The notes: generated by a model from the sequence alone, not told the origin. DNA of 64,000 nt from Pleomorphovibrio marinus (GCF_003347495.1 NZ_QCXY01000001.1:558001-622000); one strand, 5' to 3'; counted from the stretch's first letter, positions 43,909 to 53,174 are shown. Numbers and translations: made by a program.

Positions 43909-44649
43909 ATGTTTGAAATTATTCCCTCTATATGGTTGATCAACGGAAAATGCGTGCGTTTAAAGCGGGGAGATTTTTCTACTGAGGAGGTCATTTCTGA
44001 TAACCCCCTTGAAATAGCCCAGGCTTTTCAAGATCACGGCATTTCCAAACTTCACCTTGTAGATTTGGACGGAGCAGTAAGAGAATCTCCGAAAAACTAC
44101 CATATTTTGGAGGCAATAGTACAATACACTTCCTTGAAAGTTGATTTCACAGGCGGGGTGTCCACAGATGGGGATGTTATTAAGGCTTTTGAGCATGGTG
44201 CCTCCTCCGTAACTGCTGCAACAGTGGCTGTCCGTTTCCCAGAGCGTTTTGCCCAGTGGTTGATTTCCTACGGCAGGGAAAAAATAAACCTCGCAGCAGA
44301 TTCTGACAGCAGGGACCTCAGCATTAAAATCAAGGGCTGGCAAACAAAAACCACTACACAGCTTTTTGACCACCTTACTTTTTTCTTCGAGAGGGGCTTG
44401 AAATATGCAAAATGCTCAGATATCAGTAGAGATGGCCTTATGGACGGGCCTAATTTTGAGCTATACGAAGAGTTGGCAAATAAATTTCCATCCTTACATA
44501 TTTTGGCAAGTGGAGGAGTAAGGGATATTAGCGACTTTAACCGATTAAAGGATTTGGGCGTGAGTGGTGTGGTATTCGGCCGCGCTTTTTATGAGAAAAA
44601 GATCACGTTGAAAGATTTGGATAATTTTTTAGCAACTACAACCAATTGA
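43909..44649 (+). CDS. HisA-like TIM-barrel protein lacking the first catalytic Asp
   Basis: 246 residues aligned over the full length to HisA. Conserved parts are GKCVRLKRGDF, HLVDLDGAV, the second acidic site (LAADSDSRD), CSDISRDGLMDGPN and ILASGGVRD plus VVFGRAFYE. The N-terminal catalytic Asp of HisA (motif PAxD) is replaced: the sequence is IIPSIWLINGK with Trp at residue 9. The first phosphate loop reads DFTGGVST instead of GGG. No other histidine gene is nearby. It is probably a diverged HisA paralog with another or no isomerase activity. I recall similar proteins in other Bacteroidota but cannot check. Confidence 0.78.
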   Translation: MFEIIPSIWLINGKCVRLKRGDFSTEEVISDNPLEIAQAFQDHGISKLHLVDLDGAVRESPKNYHILEAIVQYTSLKVDFTGGVSTDGDVIKAFEHGASSVTAATVAVRFPERFAQWLISYGREKINLAADSDSRDLSIKIKGWQTKTTTQLFDHLTFFFERGLKYAKCSDISRDGLMDGPNFELYEELANKFPSLHILASGGVRDISDFNRLKDLGVSGVVFGRAFYEKKITLKDLDNFLATTTN

Positions 44650-45021
44650 TTAATTTTCCTTGAATCGGTCTAAAACATATAGAAAAATATTGAAGGATAC
44701 GGAAGGTTTTTCACCGTCCTTAGCTTCAAAGGACTCATTTTCTTCACTGTAACTAGAGTGATAATTTCCCGACTCTTTTTTCTTGTCATTTCGGAAACTT
44801 GAATCCTCCTTATCCTTGGGAGAATAGCTGTTTTCTTCAGTAACCTCCTGCTTTACTTTTTTCTCTTTGGCCTTTTCAGAATGTTCTACCTTTTGCCTTT
44901 CCTGAATGACAGTTTCCCGGTCAGACTGGGCAAATACTTGGCTGTGAAAGAAAAAACAAAATATCAAACCGACAAAGCCGATGAATTTTGTACCGGGGAG
45001 AATATTGTTTTGAAGATACAT
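44650..45021 (-). CDS. Small exported charged protein, unknown
   Basis: 123 residues. A signal peptide (FIGFVGLIFCFFFHSQVFA) is followed by a highly charged Lys/Glu/Ser-rich stretch (residues 33-105, probably disordered) and a short hydrophobic end, VSFNIFLYVLDRF. Its stop abuts the stop of the HisA-like gene. No family is recognised. The length and a plausible signal argue for a real gene, but it is unsupported otherwise. Confidence 0.5.
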   Translation of the reverse strand: MYLQNNILPGTKFIGFVGLIFCFFFHSQVFAQSDRETVIQERQKVEHSEKAKEKKVKQEVTEENSYSPKDKEDSSFRNDKKKESGNYHSSYSEENESFEAKDGEKPSVSFNIFLYVLDRFKEN

Positions 45022-45211
45022 TTTTTTGGGTGACCTTAAATCAAATGAAATGTTCTTGTTTATTTTACCTATACTCCAAATATACTGAAAATATCCCTTT
45101 TATCAAAAAAACACAGCTCCCCATTACAGATTGAAACCCAAAATAGGAGAATATTTTTCTTTAGTAATGAAATCGTATTTTTGGAAAATATTTTGAAAGA
45201 AAACAGGTTCA

Positions 45212-47686
45212 ATGTACCCATTTACTCTAGATACACTATTTTCACTACTGAGCGGTGAATGGATAATGAAGGGTGAACCTACCGCCATCCAATCCGTATT
45301 CGTCGATTCAAGAAACATCATCCAAGGTAGGGGTTCATTGTTTATTTCCCTAATGGGCAATCGCAGGGATGGTCATGATTTTATGGAAGCCGCATACAAA
45401 AAGGGAGTTCGTAATTTCATTGTTCAAAACCCCGAGAAGGTAAAGGCTCTCCAGGCATCACTTTCCGGTAGCAATATAGTAATGGTGAAAAGTTCCTTGG
45501 AGGCCCTGCAAACCATTGCCAAGTGGAATAGAGAAAAATTTGAGGGGATAACCATTGGTATCACCGGAAGTAATGGAAAAACTATCCTTAAGGAATGGCT
45601 AGGACAGATACTGTCCAATGATTACCGAGTTGCCAAAAGCCCAAAAAGTTACAATAGCCAAATTGGAGTACCACTTTCACTTTTTGGCCTTGGCAAAAAC
45701 TACCAAATTGGGATTATTGAAGCAGGCATTTCCCAGCCCGGTGAAATGCAGAAGCTGGAGCAAATGATTCATCCCGATATAGCCATTTTTACCAACCTTG
45801 GCTCAGCCCATGACAGCAATTTTGAAAACAGAAAGCATAAACTGAAAGAGAAAGCTAAATTTCTCAAAAATGCCAAGTATGTGGTTTATTGTGCCGACCA
45901 GCCTTTGGTAAGTCGGTTTTTGAAAAGTGAGATTCCCGAAGACAGACTCATAGGCTGGTCCAATTCAGGACCTGCAGACTATGTGCTTTCCACCAAAAAA
46001 AGGCAAGGGACTTGTAAAATATTACTGATGAAACCCGACTTGGGTATTTTTACCTTTAGCACTGAATTTACGGATGAGGCATCATTAGAAAACCTTAGGC
46101 ATGTGGTTGCAACTTGCCTAACCTTGGGCATTTCTCCAGCTAAGATCCAAGGCTACCTCCCTCAGCTAAAGCCTGTAGATATGAGGCTGACTTTAAAGCA
46201 AGGCATTAACCATTGCCTCCTTATTGATGACACCTATAATAATGACCTAGCTGGACTTGAAATAGCGCTGCAAATGATGGAGGAGCAGCCCTTGGATATA
46301 AACCGCACCCTAATCCTATCCGATTTACTTCAGACCGGGGATGAGGGTCATGCCTACCAAAAGGTGGCTGACTTGATACACCATTATAAGATAAAAAAAT
46401 TAATAGGCATCGGGGACTCCTTATCCAGGTATCGGGATATTTTTGGCATATATGGGGAATTTTATCCTTCCACTTCTGAATTTTTGGCCGATTTCAAAGC
46501 AGAAAACTTTAACAGGGAATTGATCTTGGTGAAAGGTGCCAGGAAATACTCATTCGAATCCATTGTAAAGCAGTTGGAGGAAAAGATTCATGGTACGGTG
46601 CTTGAAATCAACCTTAATGCCCTTACCTCCAATTTCCAGCTCTACCGATCGCTGCTGCCCGAGGGCACCCGACTAATGGTGATGGTAAAAGCTTCTGCCT
46701 ACGGGGGTGGTTCCACAGAAATTGCTAAACAATTGCAGGTATTAGGAGCCGAATACCTCGCGGTGGCATATACCGATGAGGGGGTGGAACTGAGAAAGGC
46801 CGGAATATCACTGCCAATTATGGTCTTGAACAGCAACAAGGAAAATTTTGAACAATTGGCAAGGCATAAATTGGAACCAGTGGTTTACAGTATAAATATA
46901 CTGAAGTCCATTTCTACTTTTGCCTCAAGCATCCCCACATCAATAAGAATACACCTTGATATAGATACTGGCATGAAAAGACTGGGGTTTGAAGAAAAAG
47001 AACTTGACAGCCTATGCGCTCTATTGAAAGAGTCCCCTTTGCTTCAGGTAGCCAGTATTTTCACCCATCTGGCGGCCGCTGATGACATCGCCAAAGATCC
47101 GTTTACCAGCTTACAACTTAAGAAATTTGTCGACTATGCAGATACCCTTTGTTCGGTGTTGGAAAATAAACCATTGTTACATGTGCTGAACACCGCCGGG
47201 ATCCAACGGTTTCCTAAGTATGCCATGGATATGGTTAGATTGGGAATTGGGCTTTATGGGGTAGATCCGGTCGGAGGCGAAGCTTTGCCATTGACCCAAA
47301 TTGGCACATTGAAAACCCCTATTGCACAAATAAAAACCATCCTGCCGGAAGAATCCGTAGGGTATGGCCAAAAAGGGAGGCTAATAAATGGGGGTAAAAT
47401 AGCCACTTTGAATATCGGTTATGCGGATGGATTCGACAGACGGTTTGGAAATGGTGTCGGTTTTGTGCTTATCCATGGACAAAAGGCCCCTGTAGTGGGA
47501 AATGTTTGCATGGACATGTGCATGGTTGATGTAACCCATATACCTTCCGTAAAGGAGGGCGATGAAGCCTGTATATATGGGGAGGGTGTGGAGCTCTCGG
47601 AACTCGCCAAGACCATTGGCACCATCCCCTATGAGCTGCTTACAAATATTACCCATAGGGTAAAAAGGGTCTACTTTTGGGATTAA
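45212..47686 (+). CDS. murF-alr: MurF-alanine racemase fusion
   Basis: 824 residues joining two peptidoglycan enzymes. The N-terminal part (about 1-440) is MurF, which adds D-Ala-D-Ala to the UDP-MurNAc-tripeptide; the ATP loop is GITGSNGKT (116-124). The C-terminal part (about 450-824) is alanine racemase with PLP-binding Lys493 in MVKASAYGGG and late residues NVCMDMCMVD and ITHRVKRVYF. The usual D after the PLP Lys (KADAYG) is Ser here. The fusion is characteristic of Bacteroidota and couples D-Ala supply to its use. TATTTTTG at 45176 may be the promoter box. Confidence 0.93.
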   Translation: MYPFTLDTLFSLLSGEWIMKGEPTAIQSVFVDSRNIIQGRGSLFISLMGNRRDGHDFMEAAYKKGVRNFIVQNPEKVKALQASLSGSNIVMVKSSLEALQTIAKWNREKFEGITIGITGSNGKTILKEWLGQILSNDYRVAKSPKSYNSQIGVPLSLFGLGKNYQIGIIEAGISQPGEMQKLEQMIHPDIAIFTNLGSAHDSNFENRKHKLKEKAKFLKNAKYVVYCADQPLVSRFLKSEIPEDRLIGWSNSGPADYVLSTKKRQGTCKILLMKPDLGIFTFSTEFTDEASLENLRHVVATCLTLGISPAKIQGYLPQLKPVDMRLTLKQGINHCLLIDDTYNNDLAGLEIALQMMEEQPLDINRTLILSDLLQTGDEGHAYQKVADLIHHYKIKKLIGIGDSLSRYRDIFGIYGEFYPSTSEFLADFKAENFNRELILVKGARKYSFESIVKQLEEKIHGTVLEINLNALTSNFQLYRSLLPEGTRLMVMVKASAYGGGSTEIAKQLQVLGAEYLAVAYTDEGVELRKAGISLPIMVLNSNKENFEQLARHKLEPVVYSINILKSISTFASSIPTSIRIHLDIDTGMKRLGFEEKELDSLCALLKESPLLQVASIFTHLAAADDIAKDPFTSLQLKKFVDYADTLCSVLENKPLLHVLNTAGIQRFPKYAMDMVRLGIGLYGVDPVGGEALPLTQIGTLKTPIAQIKTILPEESVGYGQKGRLINGGKIATLNIGYADGFDRRFGNGVGFVLIHGQKAPVVGNVCMDMCMVDVTHIPSVKEGDEACIYGEGVELSELAKTIGTIPYELLTNITHRVKRVYFWD

Positions 47687-47823
47687 ATATCAATTTTGTA
47701 AATGTGCGAAGGATTTCTCCAAGATTGCCAAATATTTCGTTTATTTGTTCGATAATTAATTTCAGGGTTTTGGTGAAGGACAATTACTCCATATGTGGAC
47801 CTATTTTAATAAACGGTTATGAA

Positions 47824-48492
47824 ATGAGGGCTATTTTGAATGACTTCATCCAAGGAATTAAATCTTTTGCGGCTGGGATCTTAGTTGTATTTTTCTTCTC
47901 TTGTGAACAGGTATTGACAGAAGAAACATTAATTTATTCCAATGACTTTTCAAATTCTGATTTGTCAAATATTCAAGAGGGAAGGTTGCATGTTTTTAAT
48001 GGGGATACAGTAATGGGTTATTTTCATAATGAAGAGATAAAGCTTACTTTGCCAAATTTACCTACCCATAACACCATTCAAGTTACTGTGGAATTGCTGG
48101 TTCATGACAGTTGGGACGGAAATCCGGACAACGTCGGAGGGCCTGATTTTTGGTACATGCAGTTGGATGGCATAGAAGTTTTGCGTACTACGTTCTCCAA
48201 TAGTCCTTGCGAGTCTTTGTTTTGCCTATACCAGTCTTATCCTGATAACTTTCCCAGGCTAAACGAACCTAAATCGGGAGCCTTGGAAACAGACCTTCCT
48301 GGTAGGTGTCAGTATGAGGGTCAATTGGGATGGACCACAAAATACAGAATTTCCAAGTACATTTCACACAGTTCCTCCTCTATTGAGATCGTGTGTGGGG
48401 ATGAATTAAAACAAGAAAATGCTTCCGACCCGGTCTGTGATGAAAGCTGGTCTGTAGCTAAGATTGAAGTGACCACTATGACATTAAAATGA
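47824..48492 (+). CDS. Cys-rich lipoprotein preceding Wzi gene
   Basis: 222 residues from the ATG at 47824, which sets the lipobox VFFFSC at a normal distance; the open frame extends upstream into the murF-alr end without sense. The mature part has a beta-rich pattern with SWDGNPDNVGGPDFWYMQLD and LRTTFSN, as in secreted jelly-roll domains, plus six further Cys. The stop codon overlaps the next start (ATGA at 48489), so it is co-translated with the Wzi-like barrel. It might be a partner lipoprotein at the outer membrane. No named family is recognised. Confidence 0.65.
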   Translation: MRAILNDFIQGIKSFAAGILVVFFFSCEQVLTEETLIYSNDFSNSDLSNIQEGRLHVFNGDTVMGYFHNEEIKLTLPNLPTHNTIQVTVELLVHDSWDGNPDNVGGPDFWYMQLDGIEVLRTTFSNSPCESLFCLYQSYPDNFPRLNEPKSGALETDLPGRCQYEGQLGWTTKYRISKYISHSSSSIEIVCGDELKQENASDPVCDESWSVAKIEVTTMTLK

Positions 48493-50207
48493 AAAAGAAC
48501 CTAGGAAAAAGTTTATTGAATGCCACTGCTATACTGGTTCTATTGGCAGGCATGTGTCTTCCTACTTTTTTAGTGGCGCAAAGCGTGTCCCTCAATTTTC
48601 CCATATTCGAAGACTATATGAGGCGGCAGCAGTTATTAGGGGAACTCGACTCAAGTGTGAGCTTTATGATTCGCCCTCTCTATCCCAGTGAGTCCTTCAA
48701 CAAAGAAAACGGAATAGACCTAGACGGAACTTTTACCGACGAAGACCTTTCGGAGTTCAGTTTTTCTTCAAAGGACAGCAAGGGGAAGTTCATGTTGTTG
48801 CCTGGTATGCTCAGGACCCAGTACAACTCCAATTACGCTTTCGGCATCAACAATGGCCCAATGATCCCAAATGCAGGCATGCAGTATCTTGCCAGTTTTG
48901 GCATTTATGCAGAATATGGGGGGTTGACCCTGCAAATACAACCTGAATTTCTCTATGCTGCGAACAGGGATTACATGGGCTTTCCCCTGGAGCATGACCC
49001 CAGTACCTGGGCGCAGTATTATGACTGGCTTAATACCATTGACAGACCAGAGCGGTTTGGGGAAAGGGCCTATGTCAGTTTATTAATGGGGCAATCCAGT
49101 ATTAGGTATAACTACAAAGAATGGTCTGTAGGAATATCTACCGAAAACCTGTGGTGGGGGCCTGGGCGCAGGGCATCCCTGCTTATGAGTAACCACGCTC
49201 CAGGTTTCTTGCATGCCACCATCAATACCAGAAAACCCGTTTCCACTCCCATAGGTAAATTCGAAACCCAATTGATAGCAGGAAGGCTGGAAGCTTCTGG
49301 CTTTGGCCCGCCAAATACGGACGTGACCTTTCGGACCACCCCTCCTTATGCGCCAAAGAGAGACAGAAGTGATTGGAGATATTTGGCAGGATTCGTAATG
49401 ACCTACCAACCGGAATGGGTACCAGGGTTGTTTTTGGGATTTAGTAGTGTGTCCCAAATGTATAATTCGGACATGGAAACCTTCAGGGACTATCTGCCCA
49501 TGTTCAACAGCGAAAAGGGCCCTCAGGCCATCAGTAAGCCTGCCGTGGACAGAAGAAACCAGATGAGCTCTGGGTTCTTTAGGTGGATAAGCCCTCAAGG
49601 CCATTTTGAATTCTATGGGGAATATGGCTCTAATGGAAACAGTAGGACCATGTATGATTTTCTGATCAATCCCGACCTAAACAGGGCATTCACCTTTGGG
49701 TTCAGCCACCTGATAAAGCTAAAGAAACAGAGGGAATTCATACAGGTAGGCATGGAAATGACACAGACGGGTCAGACCGTGAGGGAAAACATACTGGCTA
49801 GAAACAGTTGGTACACTCATCCCCACGTGAGGCATGGCTATACCCATAGGGGCCAGGTTTTGGGTTTTGGTTATGGGCCTGGGAGTAATGTCATTTCTGC
49901 GGATATTGCCTGGGTGAAGGATTTTAACCGAATCGGGTTTCAACTGGAATACATCAATCACAACAATGACTTTTACTATAAGCGATTTGAGGATATCAAA
50001 GATTGGCGAACTAAATATGTGGACATAGTCCCCTCCCTCATTGGCGAATGGCGATTTGATCAAATATTGGTATTTGCTAACCTCCAATTTGTCAACACCT
50101 TGAATTACCACTGGTATATAGAGAATGATCCAACTACCTATTTTGTGCCAGGCCTCGACAAAAACAACGTAACCGCAAAATTCGGAGCTACCTATGTTTT
50201 TAAATAA
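48489..50207 (+). CDS. Wzi-family outer-membrane beta-barrel protein
   Basis: 572 residues. The signal peptide ends at LPTFLVAQS. The barrel carries the capsule-assembly Wzi pattern: GLTLQIQPEFLYA, SIRYNYKEWSVGISTENLWW with the following GPG, HAPGFLHATINT, and a terminal strand ending AKFGATYVFK. Wzi anchors capsular polysaccharide to the outer membrane. In Bacteroidota such proteins are often found with exopolysaccharide genes, but none is adjacent here, only the overlapping lipoprotein gene. Confidence 0.83.
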   Translation: MKKNLGKSLLNATAILVLLAGMCLPTFLVAQSVSLNFPIFEDYMRRQQLLGELDSSVSFMIRPLYPSESFNKENGIDLDGTFTDEDLSEFSFSSKDSKGKFMLLPGMLRTQYNSNYAFGINNGPMIPNAGMQYLASFGIYAEYGGLTLQIQPEFLYAANRDYMGFPLEHDPSTWAQYYDWLNTIDRPERFGERAYVSLLMGQSSIRYNYKEWSVGISTENLWWGPGRRASLLMSNHAPGFLHATINTRKPVSTPIGKFETQLIAGRLEASGFGPPNTDVTFRTTPPYAPKRDRSDWRYLAGFVMTYQPEWVPGLFLGFSSVSQMYNSDMETFRDYLPMFNSEKGPQAISKPAVDRRNQMSSGFFRWISPQGHFEFYGEYGSNGNSRTMYDFLINPDLNRAFTFGFSHLIKLKKQREFIQVGMEMTQTGQTVRENILARNSWYTHPHVRHGYTHRGQVLGFGYGPGSNVISADIAWVKDFNRIGFQLEYINHNNDFYYKRFEDIKDWRTKYVDIVPSLIGEWRFDQILVFANLQFVNTLNYHWYIENDPTTYFVPGLDKNNVTAKFGATYVFK

Positions 50208-51107
50208 CTAAAGCTGGCTGCTGTCAAATTTTTCCATAACCCGGAAAATGGTATCAATGGCCTTGAGAAAGAATGCTTGATCTATATTCTCAAAGGTATC
50301 TGAAGGTCTGTGGTAATCTTCATGGTCATCCACCCCAAAATACAGGAATGGAATTCCCTCAGCATGGAAGGGAGCATGGTCAGACGCCTTTGACCAGTCC
50401 TTTTTTCCAAAACCTCCGTCGTTGCCGATGAACAATTCTATAGGGGCTGTTTTGGATACCTCCTCCAATAAAGGTAATAAATGAGGATAATGTCTGGATC
50501 CTACTGCATACAAGCGGTCATTATCGCTTCTACCTATCATATCCATATTAACAACCAATGCAATTTGATCTTGGGAAAAGGGAAAGTCCTCTAGTAGTGC
50601 CTTTGCTCCTAAAAGACCCATCTCCTCTGCATCTAAAGCCGCGAAAACCATGGAATGAAGGGGCCTATGCTTTGCATAATGGGCAGCTAAGGAAAGTAGT
50701 CCAGCCACTCCCGAAGCGTTGTCGTCAGCACCATGGTAGATTTCACCGTCTTTAACTCCGATATGGTCATAATGCGCCATCACTATTATTATCCTATCGA
50801 GTTCAGAACCGGGAACGAACCCTACTATGTTTTTGGCTTTACCTTCCTTTTTGGAAATTGAGGAAGGAAGGGAGAAGGGCTGAGTGAAGTCTTGAAATTG
50901 AGAACCAAGGCCAAGTTCTCGGAACCTTGCCCTGATATGGTCTTGCGCAAGTTGGCTTCCCTTGCTGAGGGGTTTCCTTCCTTCCAGCTTTGGGGATGAG
51001 AGGTATTCCAAATCCTTTAGGGATTGGTCAGTGGAGAGTTGTTGGGCATTGATCTCATAGGAAGCCCAGAGCAGAAAAAATATTATGATAGATTTGGCCG
51101 TTCTCAT
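50208..51107 (-). CDS. M28 family zinc peptidase, exported
   Basis: 299 residues with a signal peptide (IIIFFLLWASYEINA). Two-zinc motifs are MAHYDHIG (His and Asp), GADDNASG (bridging Asp), DAEEMG (catalytic and metal Glu), NMDMIGR (Asp) and DYHRPSDT (His). These are typical of aminopeptidase Y/PSMA-like M28 enzymes that release N-terminal residues or, in some cases, cyclise glutamine. It lies tail to tail with the Wzi gene. Confidence 0.9.
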   Translation of the reverse strand: MRTAKSIIIFFLLWASYEINAQQLSTDQSLKDLEYLSSPKLEGRKPLSKGSQLAQDHIRARFRELGLGSQFQDFTQPFSLPSSISKKEGKAKNIVGFVPGSELDRIIIVMAHYDHIGVKDGEIYHGADDNASGVAGLLSLAAHYAKHRPLHSMVFAALDAEEMGLLGAKALLEDFPFSQDQIALVVNMDMIGRSDNDRLYAVGSRHYPHLLPLLEEVSKTAPIELFIGNDGGFGKKDWSKASDHAPFHAEGIPFLYFGVDDHEDYHRPSDTFENIDQAFFLKAIDTIFRVMEKFDSSQL

Positions 51108-51180
51108 AGTAATTGGGAAGCTTATGCGTTGTGATTATCCGTGAAAATACTAAACTTTAGCGTTTGCAATAATTTTGTTT

Positions 51181-52176
51181 ATGAAATATATACACATGCT
51201 GGTCTTGGTCTGCTTCGTCCAGGCTTTGGTTTTTGGTCAGCAACAACCCGTTGAGGGCTTTTTATCCGGTAAATCAGCTGTACTGATCTCTTGTTCGCCG
51301 GCAGCTCAGCCCTCACTGACCTGGGAAGAACTAGCAGAAAAGGTTCATTCACCTTTGGTGGATGCCGGCGGTGATCCTGTGGGATATTTCGAATTAGAAG
51401 AAGTAGCCCTGTCGGAAGAAACCCTACAAATCTATGCCAATGCTTTTCAGAAACGATTAATCAACAACATCATTGTGGTGACAAGGACTTCCAACGGCAA
51501 TTTTCATTTACATATTTTTCCTTTTTCCAAAAACGAGAATATCATATCACCCGGTGAGCATATATCCGTCAGTGCCACAAGTCTGGATCAGTTTTTTGAA
51601 GATGTGAAATCCATAGGAGTTAATAAGCCATCCGAAAATTTTTTGGTTATAGAGATTCCTGAATTCCCTCAAGTGGAAGAAGGTCAGGGAAGGACTTCTG
51701 GAGCGAGTAACTTCCTAAGAAGAAAACCACTTAACCTCGATGTGTTTAAAATAGGGGTTTTGCTCTCTGGAGCATCTGGGGACTCTGGATACCTACTTAC
51801 CTTTAGGCATGATTTGTTTGGCAAAAGTGAAGCGCAAAGGCTAGCCGAACAACGGGAAGAAAGGGAAGGGTTAGAATCCGTATTTGAGGAGGTTTATCCC
51901 TACCAGGTAGAGTTTATTAACACAGCCAGAAGCAACCAGGAATTAATCCGGGACAGGGTTCAATTTATGTTGATGAGAATCGAAGGTAGAGAAGGGGACA
52001 TCATGGAAAACATGGGATTAAACGTTCCCCCAGAAGTGGATCCCAACCGGATTGTGGTCAAGTATTATGTCAAGTTTTTGGTGAGAAATGAATTGTACAT
52101 CGGGGAAAAATGGGATGCATCTCCCAGTTGGAAGGAAGCGCTATCTTCCTTTTTGAGGCAAATTAGCGAAAATTAA
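51181..52176 (+). CDS. Exported protein, function unknown
   Basis: 331 residues from the ATG at 51181 (a TTG two codons upstream is rejected). A signal peptide (MKYIHMLVLVCFVQALVFG) is followed by a region with SGKSAVLISCSPAAQPSLTW and an alpha/beta-like pattern (LINNIIVVTRTSNGNFHLHI, FLVIEIPEFPQ). A C-terminal part holds LQIYANAFQKRL-type helices earlier and VVKYYVKFLVRNELYIGEKW near the end. I cannot assign a family. The gene is monocistronic, flanked by a divergent peptidase and a possible non-coding RNA region. Confidence 0.6.
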   Translation: MKYIHMLVLVCFVQALVFGQQQPVEGFLSGKSAVLISCSPAAQPSLTWEELAEKVHSPLVDAGGDPVGYFELEEVALSEETLQIYANAFQKRLINNIIVVTRTSNGNFHLHIFPFSKNENIISPGEHISVSATSLDQFFEDVKSIGVNKPSENFLVIEIPEFPQVEEGQGRTSGASNFLRRKPLNLDVFKIGVLLSGASGDSGYLLTFRHDLFGKSEAQRLAEQREEREGLESVFEEVYPYQVEFINTARSNQELIRDRVQFMLMRIEGREGDIMENMGLNVPPEVDPNRIVVKYYVKFLVRNELYIGEKWDASPSWKEALSSFLRQISEN

Positions 52177-52534
52177 CGATGGATACCTTTCTGCTCATTA
52201 AAGTATTTAAGGTGTCGAATTACCTTTGCCCCATGCATCTTATACTATTTCCTGTCCTGTTTTCCTGAATACCTATCGGAAGCTTTTCTGTCTTTCGCAT
52301 AGGCCCGTAAGAAAAGGCCCCTAAATGTGGGGAGATTTAACGCATACAGAAGCAATTAGTATTTATTAAAACTGGGGTCTCCTTCTTTAGTAAAAACCCC
52401 TAAGGCCTTTGGCAAAAGATTACAACCCTTGTTAATAAAAAAAGGCATGTCTTAAACGACATGCCTTACACTATCAGTAGGTAATTGGTGAAAACCGGGT
52501 GATTAACAACTTTCTACCCAATCCAGCGTAATCT
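52177..52534. other. Intergenic region with possible structured RNA
   Basis: About 360 bases without a gene. TACCTTTG at 52221-52228 fits a -7 promoter box pointing right. Downstream are several potential helices: CCTAT/ATAGG around 52270-52306, AAAGGCC (about 52315) with GGCCTTT (about 52414), and GGGGT/ACCCC. A small RNA is possible but matches none I recognise. The terminator at 52437-52467 serves the opposite strand. Confidence 0.3.
52437..52467 (-). terminator. Terminator of thioredoxin/DUF6952-like pair
   Basis: AAGGCATGTC and GACATGCCTT form a perfect 10-base stem with loop TTAAAC. The A-run on the left is a U-run on the minus strand, about 70 bases after the stop at 52535. Confidence 0.8.
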
Positions 52535-52792
52535 TTATTTATCGATCGAACCTACTACCCTTTTCATAAAAGAGTTCATAGCTTCCTTTTTGTCCATTCC
52601 TTCTTTCATCATTTTGTTAACCTCCAAAGTGCCATATAAGTTTGAAAGTAGCTCCCCAATCACATCCAATTCATCGTCCTTCAGCGAGCTTATTTCGGTG
52701 ATGGATTCGAGAAGTTCGATGGTCTCGTTTACCCAATCTTCATCATTCTCCTCAATAAAATTTAGGACGTGTTTAATTATTGGTAATCTCAT
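52535..52792 (-). CDS. Small helical protein, DUF6952-like
   Basis: 85 residues, all-helical and acidic (MRLPIIKHVLNFIEENDEDW, then ELLSNLYGTLEVNKMMKEG). Its start overlaps the end of the thioredoxin gene by 20 bases, so it is co-translated. I recall small proteins of this type (DUF6952) next to thioredoxin in other Bacteroidota; the label is from memory. Its function may be tied to the thioredoxin. Confidence 0.7.
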   Translation of the reverse strand: MRLPIIKHVLNFIEENDEDWVNETIELLESITEISSLKDDELDVIGELLSNLYGTLEVNKMMKEGMDKKEAMNSFMKRVVGSIDK

Positions 52793-53087
52793 CGATCAAA
52801 GTTTTCAGTACTTCCTCCTTGTTAGTTTGAACTTGGTTTACCAGTTTACCAGACTTAAACGTGGCAAAGGTAGGTAAATTGGACACCTCGGCTAATTTTC
52901 TTGATTCAGGCAGTTTTTCGGCATCCACATATAAAAACTTAACTGTATCATGAGTTTTGCTTAACCTTTTCATTTTTGGTTTCATGATCCTACAGTTTCC
53001 ACACCAGGTTGCTCCGTACTGAACCAACACCTTTTCGTTACTAGATATGAGCTCTTGTAAATTGTCTTGTGCTAATTCTTCTAACAT
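52773..53087 (-). CDS. Thioredoxin with WCGNC active site
   Basis: 104 residues from the ATG at 53087 (the open frame starts ten codons earlier). The thioredoxin fold shows VLVQYGATWCGNCRIMKPKM with Asn in place of the usual Pro, VDAEKLPESRKLAEVSNLPT with the cis-Pro, and a normal length. No signal peptide, so cytoplasmic. Asn between the Cys residues should alter redox potential. It overlaps the downstream small gene by 20 bases. Confidence 0.88.
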   Translation of the reverse strand: MLEELAQDNLQELISSNEKVLVQYGATWCGNCRIMKPKMKRLSKTHDTVKFLYVDAEKLPESRKLAEVSNLPTFATFKSGKLVNQVQTNKEEVLKTLIDEITNN

Positions 53088-53174
53088 ATTAAAACGCTTT
53101 TTTGAATGAATGCGCAAAGATAAACCCTAAGAAAATCATAAACCAATAGATAATGTCTATGGGGCATAGTAGAA

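Noticed and set aside
43909-44649. Standard hisA of histidine biosynthesis
   Set aside because: The catalytic Asp of the PAxD motif is Trp and no his genes are near, so the ordinary name would overstate the evidence.
52229-52436. 6S RNA or tmRNA assignment
   Set aside because: No tag-peptide frame or tRNA-like ends for tmRNA, and I could not build the closed rod with central bubble expected of 6S RNA.
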